Assembly (NCBI RefSeq): GCF_003576645.1
Contig: NC_044916.1
Span: 27,017,699 to 27,081,698, forward strand
Source: Ipomoea triloba
Taxonomy: Eukaryota; Streptophyta; Magnoliopsida; Solanales; Convolvulaceae
Reading direction: 5' to 3'
DNA length: 64,000 nt
Both the position numbers and the translations under genes were made by a program. Within the stretch, counting starts at the first letter, position 1, and each line of letters starts with the position of its first letter. The notes beneath the pieces were generated by a model. That model made no database searches, was not told the DNA's origin, and saw only the letters and a program-made list of their open reading frames with translations. This document shows, piece after piece, positions 33,266 to 44,553 of this stretch.

Positions 33266-34167
33266 AAAAAAAGTATTGTGTCTATGAAAATAGTCACTTC
33301 TTCTCCGTCAGAGATGAAGAAGTCTTTGTCTCCATGGTCGGAGACGATCCCTTCGTCTCCGGCCATGGTAACAAAGAGACCTTCACCTCCCGGATGAAGG
33401 GAGTTTTTTTAAATAATTATTTTAAAAATTATTTTTAAATTCAGTAATCGTCACGTCAGCATATTTTTAGGTAAACAAGTTATTTTATGTTGAATTGTAT
33501 GAGTTTGCATTGTGCAGGAACGTAATGACATTTCTTTTTTTTTTTTTTAGTTTGGTGGCCCAATTATAATTCCATATGCAATTGAATGACCTATTTGACC
33601 CTTATTCCAATATTAAATTTATGAGTGTGTTATGTTAATCCATTCACGCAGTCTAGAGAGTACTGTACTAATTTGGTTATTATTTGTACAAACAAGTAAA
33701 AACAAAACACTGAGTTAACATGCAATACTCTATTTGCATGCAAATTATATTGAAGTATTACTATTTCTTGTTTTGGTTGACCAGAGAAATTCGCAACTAC
33801 TATATGATATTGTACAATGAGTAATTTTAAATTGTGACCCTATAAAGGAAACACAAAGAAATAAATTAGCCTAAGTTACTGAACCTGTATGTGCCAAGGT
33901 AAAACAGCTAATACACTGCTGTCATTGGATCGGAGATCAAATCTTATTTTGTATTTTAGTAGAGTGAGTGAATGTGAATAGAATCCAACCAATAATCTTA
34001 AGGTTGTTAGGTCGTCGTTAAATTAATAAACAATAGTCTGTCCGGCAAGAAAAGAAAGAGAGGTAATATAATGAATTAATAAGCATTCATTGCATCATAT
34101 TTATTAATATAATATATCTAAGCTGGACTACAAAGCCAGTTGACTGGGCTACTGTATGTGTGTTTGC

Positions 34168-34561
34168 TGTAACGTTTTCCTGTTATTATTATCATAATTA
34201 TTATAACATTAGGATTAGTTATAATAATATTAAGTAATTGATATGTGGTGCAACACTAATAACCTAATAGCTGGACTCCCATTATGATTAGGAGTCTGGT
34301 TAGGGCTTAGGAGACCTATTGGAATACAACCACAATGATGGCCAGTGGTTATATATAGGGTCACAAGTCCTCTCACAGCTCACACTACATTCCTCATACA
34401 CCATCTAGAGAGAGCTGAGCCCAGTGAGAGACAACAACGCTTACGAGAAACTCTGCTGCAGTCCGGATCATTCAACCTTTGTTGATTAAGAGCTATGGCT
34501 GGAGGTTAGTACGATCCTGTTATCACATATTATGGTTACATGTGATATAATTATTCTAACA
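34168..34561 (+). repeat. 5' LTR of the Copia element
   Basis: 394 bp. It contains TATATATAGGGTCACAAG (TATA-like, from about 34350) and, near its end, ATGGCTGGAG followed by GTTAGT, a start codon immediately before a splice-donor consensus. Confidence 0.92.
34495..34504 (+). CDS. Proposed first coding exon of Copia gag, inside the LTR
   Basis: ATGGCTGGAG ends at the donor GTTAGTACG (34505). The best acceptor before gag is at 36461: a T-rich tract ending ATTCTTCACAG. Joining the two gives a frame with no stop that runs exactly into the gag frame (13 further codons before the Met at 36503). The proposed intron is 34505-36461. Splicing is inferred from sequence only. Confidence 0.55.
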
Positions 34562-36461
34562 GTTGGTATCAGATTCCTGTATAATCTCTGCCTGGTTCTA
34601 TTAATTGCATATACGTGATATTTGAATATGTTGTATACATTATACAATTGAGATACATATTTAAATTTTTTTGCAATTAATTTTGGGCTGCTGGAATTTT
34701 TTTTAATATTCCGCATGAAGAATTTGATAAAACAAAGTCAAATTAAAACAAAATCAATTGGATTTTAGTTTTTTGGCTGCTGCTACGCCGTTTTATTTTT
34801 CCGTCGAACTATTCACCGGATTCGGTGTTTACCGGCGACTTGGAACGACGGAGAAAGATGATCGGTGGAAGCTGAACGGCGGTGGCTGGTTCGGGTTGCA
34901 ACGGCGACGGAAGGCGGCGGACGACAGTTTTGGCGTCGGAGTTGCGATGGATGGCGGCGGCAGTGGCGGTGCTGGGCTTCCCGGCGTCGCTGCTGTCCTC
35001 TCTTTCCTCAGGCAACGCCGGCGTCCAGTCCTTGTCGTTTTTCGTGGCTGCTGGTTCCGTTTCTCGCTGCTGGCTTCCCGTCGACCATGGCTGCTGAACG
35101 TTGAAGCTTGAAGAAGATGATGAATGGTTGTTTTTGGGCTGACTTTGCAATGGGCTTAAAAAAAAAATTTTAATTCTGGGCTTGTTTGGTTGGGCTCTCT
35201 AAAGTTTTTTATACCTTCATCATATTTGGACTTCTTCACTTAAATTATCCAATTGAATTTTGCATAAAGTCAATATTAAAATTATTATTCAATTTGAACA
35301 AATTATTAAGTTTTCAATTTGTTCGAATTTTAATTTTAATATTGAATTTTGAGTTAAATTGTATTAAGTGTTACAATTTAATATTTGGTTATGGAGTATG
35401 AGTTAAGTGATGTGCATAATGTGAGCATGCTATACATGTCTTTACTACAATAATTATTTTGACTGTTATAATTATGCCTCTAGAAAAGCATGTTCATTAA
35501 GACTAAATTTAGAGCCTTTTAGGTCTGAATTGTATGCTTATTATGCATGTTTTAGTGCCTTTTAGGTGAATTTAGTGCCTATTAAGAATAGATTATGCAT
35601 ATTATTACTCTTTCAGTCAATACTCCATTCGCGATTCTTGTTAAAGGATCTTAAAGCACATAACGTACATAAAACTCTTCATAGTTTTACCCTATTTAAA
35701 GCCTTATCCTTAAGTGATTCTACATTCTTATAGATCAACCAAACGATTTTACTTTAAATATGAGAACACATGATTTAGGGAAGTTTCTTGGGGAGGAATA
35801 CTAGTTCTCTGGCCCTAACCGCTAAAATGCCTTCAGTCATATTGCTACTAGTCCCCTTGCGACGCTACTCTGTCTAAGGAGTTGGTTTTTAATGGAGCCT
35901 TAGCACCAACCAACTTTCCTGGGAGTATACCTAAAGATTGTCTATCATGTTTTAGTTTAATTTGTTTGATTAGGCTTTAAATACCCTTGCTATTGTGATT
36001 ATGTTTAGTTTTGGTCGATTAAAGATTAGCCACAGCATCTTTAATTTACTGAAATTACACAATAAGTATTAATCACATAAAGTTTATGCAAGAATCTTGT
36101 GATTAATTCTGCGTAATATGGCAAAATTTAGCCCACAGGCAATTTTGTTATATTTGTAGGGATAATTAGGATGAAACACTAAACTATGATCATAATTTGC
36201 CCACAGGGATTATGTATCGGCATATAGTTTGGTAGGTTTGTCATTAAGGGTGGAAAAACCAAACCCAAATCGTACCCGTTTGTTTCCACCATTCAGTTTG
36301 ATAGATTCATTTTGCGTAAAAATTTAGCCCACAGGCAATTTTTATGGCATACGAGTTTATCTTTTACATAATTTACATTGGTAATATTATGTACTACAGT
36401 TACTCTCTCTCTATTATGTGCCTCGAAAATTCCTAACCAAGCTTTTTTTTATTCTTCACAG
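34562..36461 (+). other. Long Copia leader / proposed intron
   Basis: About 1.9 kb between the primer site and gag. It contains a GC-rich patch (34790-35110) with short open frames on both strands rich in Gly/Arg and no domain; the rest is AT-rich. Such a long leader is unusual for Copia elements but makes sense if it is removed by splicing. Confidence 0.55.
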
Positions 36462-37898
36462 CAACTCTACCCATTACTCAAACAATAACAATTGATATCC
36501 CTATGCTAGACGATGATAACCACAAAGAGTGGAAAGAGGCTATTCTCCTACATTTAGGTTTGTTAGGAGTGGATTACGCTGTTCTCAATGATGAGCCACC
36601 CGCGGTTACTGCGGTAAGCACTACCGCACAAAAAGAACTGTGGGAGCGATGGGAGAGATCCAATCGCATGGGCGTGTACCTCATCAAGTCAAAACTTCCT
36701 AAGGGAATACGGGGTACCGTTGAAGACATTGAGAAAGCTAAGCCTTTGCTTAAAGCCATAGATGATCAATTCGTTGATTCTAAGAAATCTTTGGCTAGCA
36801 CACTCATAATGAAGTTTATCAATCTGCGTCTGTCCATTGTTAAGGGAACACGCAAACACATCATGCAAGTTAGAGAAATTGCGACTCAATTGAAGAAATT
36901 GGAGATCATTTTACCAGATTCTTTTGTGGTGCATTTTGCACTCAATACCCTTCCTCAGGAGTATAGCCCATTTAAGATTTCCTACAATACACATAAAGTG
37001 AACTGGTCTATCAATGAATTGATAACCATGTGTACTCAAGAGGAAACAAGGCTTCTGACTGAGATTGGGGAAAGTGCTTTTATGGCCACAACAAGGTCCA
37101 AGGGAAAATCTGGAAAGACCAAGGGTTCCACCAAAGCAGCTAAGGGCAAATTAACTCCAAAAGCTGACATAAAGAAGATACAAAAGTGTTTCTTCTGTAA
37201 AAAGAAGGGGCACATGAAGAAAGATTGTATCAAATATAAGAAGTGGAAATCCCAGCAAGGTACTGTTCCCTCTTCTTTTGTATGTTTCGAATCTAATATG
37301 TCAGAAGTTAATACTTATTCTTGGTGGGTTGACTCTGGTGCAACAATCCACATTGCAAACTCTTTGCAGGACATGACAAACCTGAGAAAGTCGACGGGAA
37401 CTGAGTGTAGCATCTTCTCTGGAAACAAGATTGCGTCACCAGTGGAAGCTGTCGGAGTTTGCAATTTACTTTTGGATAGTGGTTTTGTTTTGACGTTAGA
37501 AAAGACACTTTATGTTCCTAGCTTCTCAAGGAACTTAATTTCAGTTTCTAGACTTGTACCCTTTGGATTCAGTTTTGAATTTAATACCAATAATTTCAAG
37601 TTATTTCGGAATTCTACTTGTGTTGGTACTGGTACATTGTCTGATTGTCTCTTTCGTCTTAACCTAAAGAATGATTCAGTTTACAATTCTTTACACGTTC
37701 AAAATGGCACCAAACGGTGCAGTATTAACGATAATTCCTCAATGTTGTGGCATCGGAGATTAGGTCATATCTCCCTAGAGCGCATTAAAAGGTTGGTAAA
37801 GGTTGGAGTACTTTCTACTCTAGACTACACTGACTTTGAGACTTGCATTGACTGCATCAAGGGTAAGCAGACAAACAAGTCAAAGAAAGGTGCCAATA
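36462..37898 (+). CDS. Copia gag-pol, part before the assembly gap
   Basis: Open from the proposed acceptor at 36461; first internal Met at 36503. Positions counted from that Met: a UBN2-type gag core (HKEWKEAILLHLG) about 1-210; CCHC zinc knuckle CFFCKKKGHMKKDC near 228; aspartic protease with WWVDSGATIHI near 273; GAG-pre-integrase domain with MLWHRRLGHISLERI near 415 and CIDCIKGKQ. The sequence is then lost in Ns at 37899. The gap size is an estimate, so the apparent frame change across it means nothing. Together with the next part it encodes the particle protein, protease and integrase. Confidence 0.9.
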
Positions 37899-38601
37899 NN
37901 NNNNNNNNNNNNNNNNNNNNNNNNNNNNNNNNNNNNNNNNNNNNNNNNNNNNNNNNNNNNNNNNNNNNNNNNNNNNNNNNNNNNNNNNNNNNNNNNNNNN
38001 NNNNNNNNNNNNNNNNNNNNNNNNNNNNNNNNNNNNNNNNNNNNNNNNNNNNNNNNNNNNNNNNNNNNNNNNNNNNNNNNNNNNNNNNNNNNNNNNNNNN
38101 NNNNNNNNNNNNNNNNNNNNNNNNNNNNNNNNNNNNNNNNNNNNNNNNNNNNNNNNNNNNNNNNNNNNNNNNNNNNNNNNNNNNNNNNNNNNNNNNNNNN
38201 NNNNNNNNNNNNNNNNNNNNNNNNNNNNNNNNNNNNNNNNNNNNNNNNNNNNNNNNNNNNNNNNNNNNNNNNNNNNNNNNNNNNNNNNNNNNNNNNNNNN
38301 NNNNNNNNNNNNNNNNNNNNNNNNNNNNNNNNNNNNNNNNNNNNNNNNNNNNNNNNNNNNNNNNNNNNNNNNNNNNNNNNNNNNNNNNNNNNNNNNNNNN
38401 NNNNNNNNNNNNNNNNNNNNNNNNNNNNNNNNNNNNNNNNNNNNNNNNNNNNNNNNNNNNNNNNNNNNNNNNNNNNNNNNNNNNNNNNNNNNNNNNNNNN
38501 NNNNNNNNNNNNNNNNNNNNNNNNNNNNNNNNNNNNNNNNNNNNNNNNNNNNNNNNNNNNNNNNNNNNNNNNNNNNNNNNNNNNNNNNNNNNNNNNNNNN
38601 N
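37899..38601. other. Assembly gap (703 Ns)
   Basis: Unknown sequence inside the Copia element; it should contain the integrase DDE core. Confidence 0.99.
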
Positions 38602-40695
38602 TCTAAGGGTTATAGGTTTTATTGTCCATCTCATACTACTAGGATAGTGGAATCAAGAAATGCTAAGTTTCTTGAAGATGACTTAATCAGTGGGAGTGAT
38701 CGATTTAAGGACTTAGTCCCTTCATTTGATCATACGGACTCTCAGCCTTCTACGTCATCTAGTGGTGTTGTACTTATCCGCAGTGCTCATCCAGTTCTGC
38801 CTGCAAATATACCGCCCACTATTGAGATTCCACAAGCTGTTGAGGCTCAGCCTTTGGAAGAACCAGTTCAGGACTTACAGCAACCCCCTGAACCGGTTTT
38901 TGAACCAATGGTTGAACCAAATCAGGATTTACAGCAAGATCCTGAACCGATGCAGACTGAGCCAATTCAAGAACTGCTCCCAGTTCCTGAAGAGGTTGTT
39001 GCCCCACAGCCTGTGCAAGGTGGTGGAGAACCAACTTTAAGACGGTCTACACGGATAAGGCGATCAGCACTTCCTAGCTATTATGAAACGTATCTACAAG
39101 AATCTGACATAGGAGCCGAAAATGATCCTGAAACATTTTCTCAAGCAACAAATTGTGCACAGTCTGACTTATGGCTTGAAGCCATGAAGGATGAGATAAA
39201 TTCCATGAAGAGCAATGGGGTTTGGGATCTTATTGAGTTGCCTAATGGGGCCAAGGCCATTGGCTGTAAATGGGTTTTTAAAACTAAAAGAAACTCATTA
39301 GGCAACATTGAGAGATACAAGGCCAGACTTGTTGCAAAGGGATTTACACAAAAGGAAGGAATCGATTACAAGGAGACATTTTCTCCTGTATCAAAGAAAG
39401 ATTCATTTCGAGTCATACTGGCTTTAGTTGCGCATTTTAATCTTGAGTTGCAACAAATGGATGTGAAAACTGCTTTCCTTAACGGTGATCTAGAAGAGGA
39501 GGTTTATATGAAACAACCTGAAGGTTTCTCTTCTAGGGGTGGTGAGAATTTAGTCTGTAAGCTTAAGAAATCCATATACGGTTTAAAACAAGCTTCCCGT
39601 CAATGGTATATCAAATTCGATGGAGTAATTTCTTCATTTGGTTTTGTTGAAAATCCCTTGGATCCTTGTATATACCAAAAGGTGAGTGGGAGTCGAATAT
39701 GTTTCCTTGTTTTATATGTGGATGACATCTTACTTGCCACCAATGATAAGGGGATGCTTCGTGATGTGAAACAATTTCTCTCTAAAAACTTTGACATAAA
39801 GGATATGGGTGATGCCTCTTATGTTATTGGCATTAAAATTCATAGAGATAGGTCCCGGGGCATACTGGGTTTATCTCAAGAAACCTATATAAGCAAAGTA
39901 TTAGAAAGATTTCAGATGAAAAATTGTTCACCAAGCGTTGCTCCCATTGCAAAGGGGGACAAATTTAGTTTGGATCAATGTCCGAAAAATGACTTGGAGA
40001 AAGAATCCATGGAGAACATCCCTTATGCTGCAGCGGTTGGGTGTCTTGGATATATTCAAGTCTGTACAAGGCCGGACATTGCTTTCGCGGTTGGAATGCT
40101 CGGACGTTACCTACACAATCCGGGATTAGACCACTGGAGAGCTGTGAAGAAGGTTCTAAGGTATCTAAAAGGAACCAAAGACTACAAGCTTGGGTTTAGG
40201 CAGACGGACAATCTAGATGTTGTCGGCTACTCTGATGCTGACTTCGCTGGCTGTGTTGATTCTCGAAAATCAACTTCTGGGTGCGTCTTTATTATGGCCG
40301 GTGGGGCTATCTCATGGAGAAGTGTCAAACAGTCCTTAATAGCTACTTCTACATGCGAAGCCGAGTTCGTTTCCTGTTTCGAGGCTACTTCTCAGGGTGT
40401 TTGGCTAAAGAATTTTATCTCAGGGCTTAGAGTTATGGACTCTATATCAAAGCCATTGAAAGTCTACTGTGACAACTCAGCTGCAATCTTCCTGGCTAAG
40501 AACAACAAAAGTGGGAGTCGAAGTAAGCACATCGACATCAAATTCTTAGCCATTAGGGAGCGTGTCAAGAATAAAGTTGTAATCATTGAACACATTAGGA
40601 CTGAGCTGATGTTGGCAGATCCCTTGACTAAAGGCATGCCTCCATTTAAATTCAAGGATCTGGTTCAGAAAATGGGACTTTCATTTATTTTGTAA
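38602..40695 (+). CDS. Copia pol, part after the assembly gap (reverse transcriptase and RNase H)
   Basis: The frame is open from the first base after the gap (SKGYRFYCPSH) to TAA at 40693-40695. A Pro/Glu-rich spacer (about 38750-39030) precedes the reverse transcriptase: WVFKTKRN, ARLVAKGFTQ, DVKTAFLNGDLEEEVYM and the catalytic YVDDILLA (near 39714). RNase H follows, with SDADFAGCVDSRKSTSG, CEAEF and a SKHIDIKF end typical of Copia. The C-terminus is MADPLTKG-like (LADPLTKGMP). All visible catalytic motifs are intact. Confidence 0.93.
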   Translation, partial: SKGYRFYCPSHTTRIVESRNAKFLEDDLISGSDRFKDLVPSFDHTDSQPSTSSSGVVLIRSAHPVLPANIPPTIEIPQAVEAQPLEEPVQDLQQPPEPVFEPMVEPNQDLQQDPEPMQTEPIQELLPVPEEVVAPQPVQGGGEPTLRRSTRIRRSALPSYYETYLQESDIGAENDPETFSQATNCAQSDLWLEAMKDEINSMKSNGVWDLIELPNGAKAIGCKWVFKTKRNSLGNIERYKARLVAKGFTQKEGIDYKETFSPVSKKDSFRVILALVAHFNLELQQMDVKTAFLNGDLEEEVYMKQPEGFSSRGGENLVCKLKKSIYGLKQASRQWYIKFDGVISSFGFVENPLDPCIYQKVSGSRICFLVLYVDDILLATNDKGMLRDVKQFLSKNFDIKDMGDASYVIGIKIHRDRSRGILGLSQETYISKVLERFQMKNCSPSVAPIAKGDKFSLDQCPKNDLEKESMENIPYAAAVGCLGYIQVCTRPDIAFAVGMLGRYLHNPGLDHWRAVKKVLRYLKGTKDYKLGFRQTDNLDVVGYSDADFAGCVDSRKSTSGCVFIMAGGAISWRSVKQSLIATSTCEAEFVSCFEATSQGVWLKNFISGLRVMDSISKPLKVYCDNSAAIFLAKNNKSGSRSKHIDIKFLAIRERVKNKVVIIEHIRTELMLADPLTKGMPPFKFKDLVQKMGLSFIL

Positions 40696-40975
40696 TTTGT
40701 ATATACATTCAGTTCAATAAAATTCTTTTGCATTCAGACATTTTCTCAATTAAGAGTGTGTACACCTGCATTTGCTTTATATTACTGAGAAAATGTACTA
40801 AAGTTGGACTTGAAATAAACATAGGGTTTGTTTCATTAAGTTTTGTTTCCTAATTAAGTGCTTAAGGGCAGTTTGCATTTGATCATAATGGATACTACTT
40901 GTATTAATGAGGACATATCACTATGGTCGGTGTTTTTCTGTTCTGGGGCAGGAGGGTTTGCACCAAGTGGGAGAA

Positions 40976-41369
40976 TGTAACGTTTTCCTGTTATTATTAT
41001 CATAATTATTATAACATTAGGATTAGTTATAATAATATTAAGTAATTGATATGTGGTGCAACACTAATAACCTAATAGCTGGACTCCCATTATGATTAGG
41101 AGTCTGGTTAGGGTTTAGGAGACCTATTGGAATACAACCACAATGATGGCCAGTGGTTATATATAGGGTCACAAGTCCTCTCACAGCTCACACTACATTC
41201 CTCATACACCATCTAGAGAGAGCTGAGCCCAGTGAGAGACAACAACGCTTACGAGAAACTCTGCTGCAGTCCGGATCATTCAACCTTTGTTGATTAAGAG
41301 CTATGGCTGGAGGTTAGTACGATCCTGTTATCACATATTATGGTTACATGTGATATAATTATTCTAACA
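40976..41369 (+). repeat. 3' LTR of the Copia element
   Basis: 394 bp, nearly identical to 34168-34561. It lies 174 bp upstream of the ATG of HMA gene B, so its promoter reads toward that gene. Confidence 0.93.
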
Positions 41370-41407
41370 TTTGCGCGTCCCAAAACGAGTAGCTTTTCCT
41401 ATAAATA
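41370..41407 (+). promoter_or_regulatory. Remaining core promoter of HMA gene B, cut by the Copia element
   Basis: TTTGCGCGTCC (41370-41380) directly abuts the 3' LTR; its first five bases are the target duplication. TATAAATA follows at 41400, 143 bp before the ATG. Upstream promoter sequence that matches copies C and D is now 7.2 kb away, at 33960-34167. Confidence 0.75.
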
Positions 41408-41542
41408 AAGCTGCGATTTTATAGTTATACTCAACTAGTCAACTCGATCATAAACATAGTACTGCAATTACACCAGCTTCTCTCTCTAAATTCCCTATTC
41501 TTCACCACTCTCTCTAGCTAGCTACCTTCCTGCAGCAAGAAA

Positions 41543-42182
41543 ATGGCGAAGGTATGTATATATATATGGTCTCAGCTTTAATGTTGAGTAGTATAATATA
41601 ATTGAACTACGCTGGAATTATTATTACTTTTACTTCTTAGCTTGCTAGCAAGCTAGCTACTTGTAAAGAATTATTTTATTATTACACTAGAAAGAATGGT
41701 CTGATGAAGTTTGTATGCTTTAATTTGTTAATTTGCAGCAAAAGGTAGTGATTGGCATCTCTATGAAGGATCAGAAGGCTCGTAGCAAGGCCTTCAAGAT
41801 TGCTGTCAGCCTCTCAGGTAACCGCCCACCCATCATTACTCAATTTCCTGGCCAATATTCATTAAATTCAATCTGAACTAATATAATGGGAAGTTTTGGT
41901 TGTGTTGCAGGAGTTGATTCCGCATGTATTCAGGCGGAGAAGGGGCAGTTAGAGGTGGTGGGCGACGTGGACGCGGTGGCTCTGGCCAACCAGCTGAGGA
42001 AGGGGTTGGGGCAGGCGGAGCTTCTAAGCGTCGCCTCCGCTGAGAAAAAGGACGAGACCTCAAAGCCACAAAGCGTGACGTTCACTTATGATCCTAATAA
42101 TTCATATCATCAAGCAATTCCTTACCCTTACTACGCTTACCCAGTAGTTCAAGATGAATCCGGCCGGTGCTCTGTCATGTAA
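41543..42182 (+). CDS. HMA-domain isoprenylated protein, copy B (three exons)
   Basis: Exons 41543-41551 (MAK), 41739-41817 and 41911-42182 with GT-AG borders; about 119 aa. HMA fold with ISMKDQKARSKAFKIAVSLS and GQLEVVGDVDAVALANQLRK. The CxxC metal pair is absent. The Lys/Glu linker is short (AEKKDETSKPQ), the tail is Tyr/Pro-rich, and the C-terminus is CSVM, a CaaX prenylation box. It differs from A, C and D by MAK instead of MGK and by the shortest charged linker. Its promoter carries the Copia insertion, so expression may be changed or taken over by the LTR. The coding region itself is intact. Confidence 0.9.
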
Positions 42183-42949
42183 ACTGGCCGGCGCCGCCAA
42201 TGAATTGAAGTGAGATGAGATGATGAAATCCATCATCTGTGGCATCAAATTAAAACGTGTGTGCTAGCATAGCTGCGCTGTCATGTGTGCATAAGAACAA
42301 AACAAAGGTGTTTGTCTAGCTGCGCTAGATGGAATTTAGTGATTAAAAACTTGGGGGTTGGCTTAGTTATTAGCTTGTAGTGTAGGTTTATTAATTCTCT
42401 TCATTTCTTTCTCATCTTTGGATGTTATTTAAACTCAAAGTCGAGCAATACAATGCATATATAGTTGATGTTCAAATAATTAAAGAGTGTTATGAAACAA
42501 AAGGAAAATGGTGGATGTCCAAGGTATGATTCGAAACTTGGACCTCTTGCCTAAAGCTCAAGACTCAATCCACTATGCTGCTGGTGTTATTGATGGTAGA
42601 TGGGAGAACATTTAATACCTAAATGTTTCCTGGAAGTCTTGAGCAACGGATCAATCAGAATAACAACAAAATTAGGTGAAGCCTAGAGGAATCGAACACA
42701 GGAACCCGGGAGAGGATAAGCTTCGTAGGCATCAGACTTATCCAACTAGCCTAGCACAATTATGTGCAATTACTGTACATATTTAATATTTATTTATTCA
42801 TTTCCGGGTAATATAAATACCCCATCACTCCCCTGTAAATCATCTATCCCAGAATCATAAATGAATACTTCTTCCTCCTTCTCCATCTCTAGATTCTTCA
42901 TTTAGTTTCTTCTGAATATCATAGTTAATATTCATATTTTATAACAAAG

Positions 42950-42980
<31 letters not shown>
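42183..42980. other. Intergenic, mainly AT-rich, with a poly-T tract
   Basis: Contains the 3' untranslated region of copy B and a mixed repeat-like patch (42505-42740) of unknown type; a T run (42953-42980) abuts the next element. Confidence 0.5.
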
Positions 42981-43265
42981 GCAAAATGTGCACATTCTTA
43001 ATTTTGCATTTCGACTTATAATAATTGCACTAAATATGATCCTTCGACCCAAAAAATTCACCCAATTCAATCCTCCGTTAGGTATTTCATTTACTAAGTG
43101 TTAAAATAGAGAGCATTTTGGTTTGCTCACCTAATTCGTGCCTAATACACTCAGCAATAGTTTATGGACCATTTTGAGAAAAAAAATTATTTTATTTATA
43201 TTATTTTTGTTTTTAGACTATCAAATTCGAATTTCTTTAGATTTTCTCTCAACTAATTTTTTTTT

Positions 43266-43656
43266 AAGGAAAAAGGGTCAAATACACTCTCAAACTTTTG
43301 CTAAGAAGTCAATTAGGCCCATAACTTTTGAAAGTTGCAATTAAATTCACAAACATTTTATTTTGGAGAAATTAAACCAACTGACCTGTTGGTGACTTAT
43401 GATTGCACCGGGTCGCCTTCTCCGGCGGTGACCGTTCGCCGGTGACTGATTTTGACCTAAATGCCTAAGGTTCGCCGGAGTTTGGCCGGAGGTTCACCAG
43501 AAACCTAATTGACCTGCAATCACAAGTTACCAACAGGTCAGTGGGTTTAATTGCTCCAAAATAAAATTTTTGTGGATCTAATTGCAACTTTCAAAAATTC
43601 AAGGGCCTAATTGACTTCTTAGCAAAAGTTTGAGGGTGTATTTGACCCTTTTCCTT
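43266..43656. mobile_element. Palindromic Mutator-like MITE with 9-bp T target duplication
   Basis: Starts AAGGAAAAAGGGTCAAATAC and ends with its near-complement (GTATTTGACCCTTTTCCTT). Arms are about 120-130 bp around a GC-rich centre (CCGGCGGTGACCGTTCGCC). It is flanked by exactly nine Ts on each side (43257-43265 and 43657-43665), the size typical for Mutator-like insertions. Confidence 0.75.
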
Positions 43657-44223
43657 TTTTTTTTTCTTTTTTTTTTTTAAATTTTCATTTTTGTTTTTAG
43701 ACTCTATCAAATTAGAATTTTGGTAGATTTTTCTTACAAATATAAATAGTTAAATCCCACACTCCAAAACCAAAATTTTCAACTTTCTACTTCTTCTCTC
43801 GATCTAAACTTACAAACTTTTCATCTATCCTATCAAGCTTTACAATATGTTTTGTAACTTTCATTATTTTCAATAATAAAAATAATATTTATTTTGATAG
43901 ATAGTGATTGATTGCCTATTGAACTTTTAGTATGATTTTTTAGATGTATATGAACATGAAAAGATAAAAATAAAAAGTATATGAGTATTCATGAAAGTTA
44001 CGATATGTATTGTATGTAAAAATTTAATAGAGATAGAAGAAAAGATTGTATGATGTTTAGACAGAGGAAAAAAGTCCGTAGAGAAAGTTAAAAAAATTTG
44101 GTGTTGGAGTATGAGATTTTAACTATTTATATTTGTGAGAACAGATTTACATAAATTCTAATTTGATATTGTCTAAAAATAACAATGATAATAAACAAAA
44201 TAAAAACTAATTTTTCTCTCAAA

Positions 44224-44553
44224 TGTGGTTGCGCCTTCCTGTGCGATCAGTGTGATATATACCACTATGTACACAAATATACACCACTTGATGTTAGAAA
44301 ACATAGAACAATAAAAATACACAAAAACACCAAAAAACACACAACACACTCAAAATAATGCACCATAACTCCCACGCCCCTAATTGTACATTTCCGAACA
44401 CTATGTAGTTTATATTTGCATACATAGTGGTGTGTTTTTTGGTGATGCGTACTTAATGATGCATATTTGTGTTGTGCATTTTCTAACATTGAGTGGTGTA
44501 TATTTGTATATATAGTGGTGCGGCCGCACTGACCGCACGGGCGCGACCGCACC
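44224..44553. mobile_element. Palindromic MITE (GGTGCGGTCGCGCC family)
   Basis: Left end TGTGGTTGCGCC and right end GGCGCGACCGCACC are diverged inverted copies, continuing into CACAAATATACACCACTTGA on the left and its complement on the right. About 330 bp, nested in 42981-44883. Confidence 0.65.

Larger units (their letters stand above)
30738..34167. other. Intergenic region between HMA A and the Copia insertion
   Basis: No gene is supported. It contains a decayed MITE (about 31812-32108), a possible SINE-like fragment (32560-32720), the first upstream module of the HMA cluster (33035-33265), a MITE fragment (33460-33610), and a stretch (33960-34150) that matches the DNA upstream of copies C and D. 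Confidence 0.6.
34168..41369 (+). mobile_element. Ty1/Copia LTR retrotransposon in the promoter of HMA gene B
   Basis: LTRs of 394 bp at 34168-34561 and 40976-41369 begin TGTAACGTTTTCC and end TTCTAACA. The 5-bp target duplication TTTGC lies at 34163-34167 and 41370-41374. The primer site TGGTATCAGA (34564) is of the initiator-Met type; the polypurine tract is AAGTGGGAGAA before 40976. By eye the LTRs differ at one position (C at 34306, T at 41114), so insertion is recent. The 703-base N gap (37899-38601) removes most of the integrase core. The element splits a motif conserved among the HMA promoters. Confidence 0.95.

Noticed and set aside
34758..35111. 117-codon plus frame and opposing minus frame in the Copia leader
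   Set aside because: Both strands are open in a GC-rich patch, no domain is present, and the region lies in the proposed intron.
36503..40695. A frameshift in Copia pol between its two parts
   Set aside because: The frames differ only across an N run of estimated size, so the offset carries no information.
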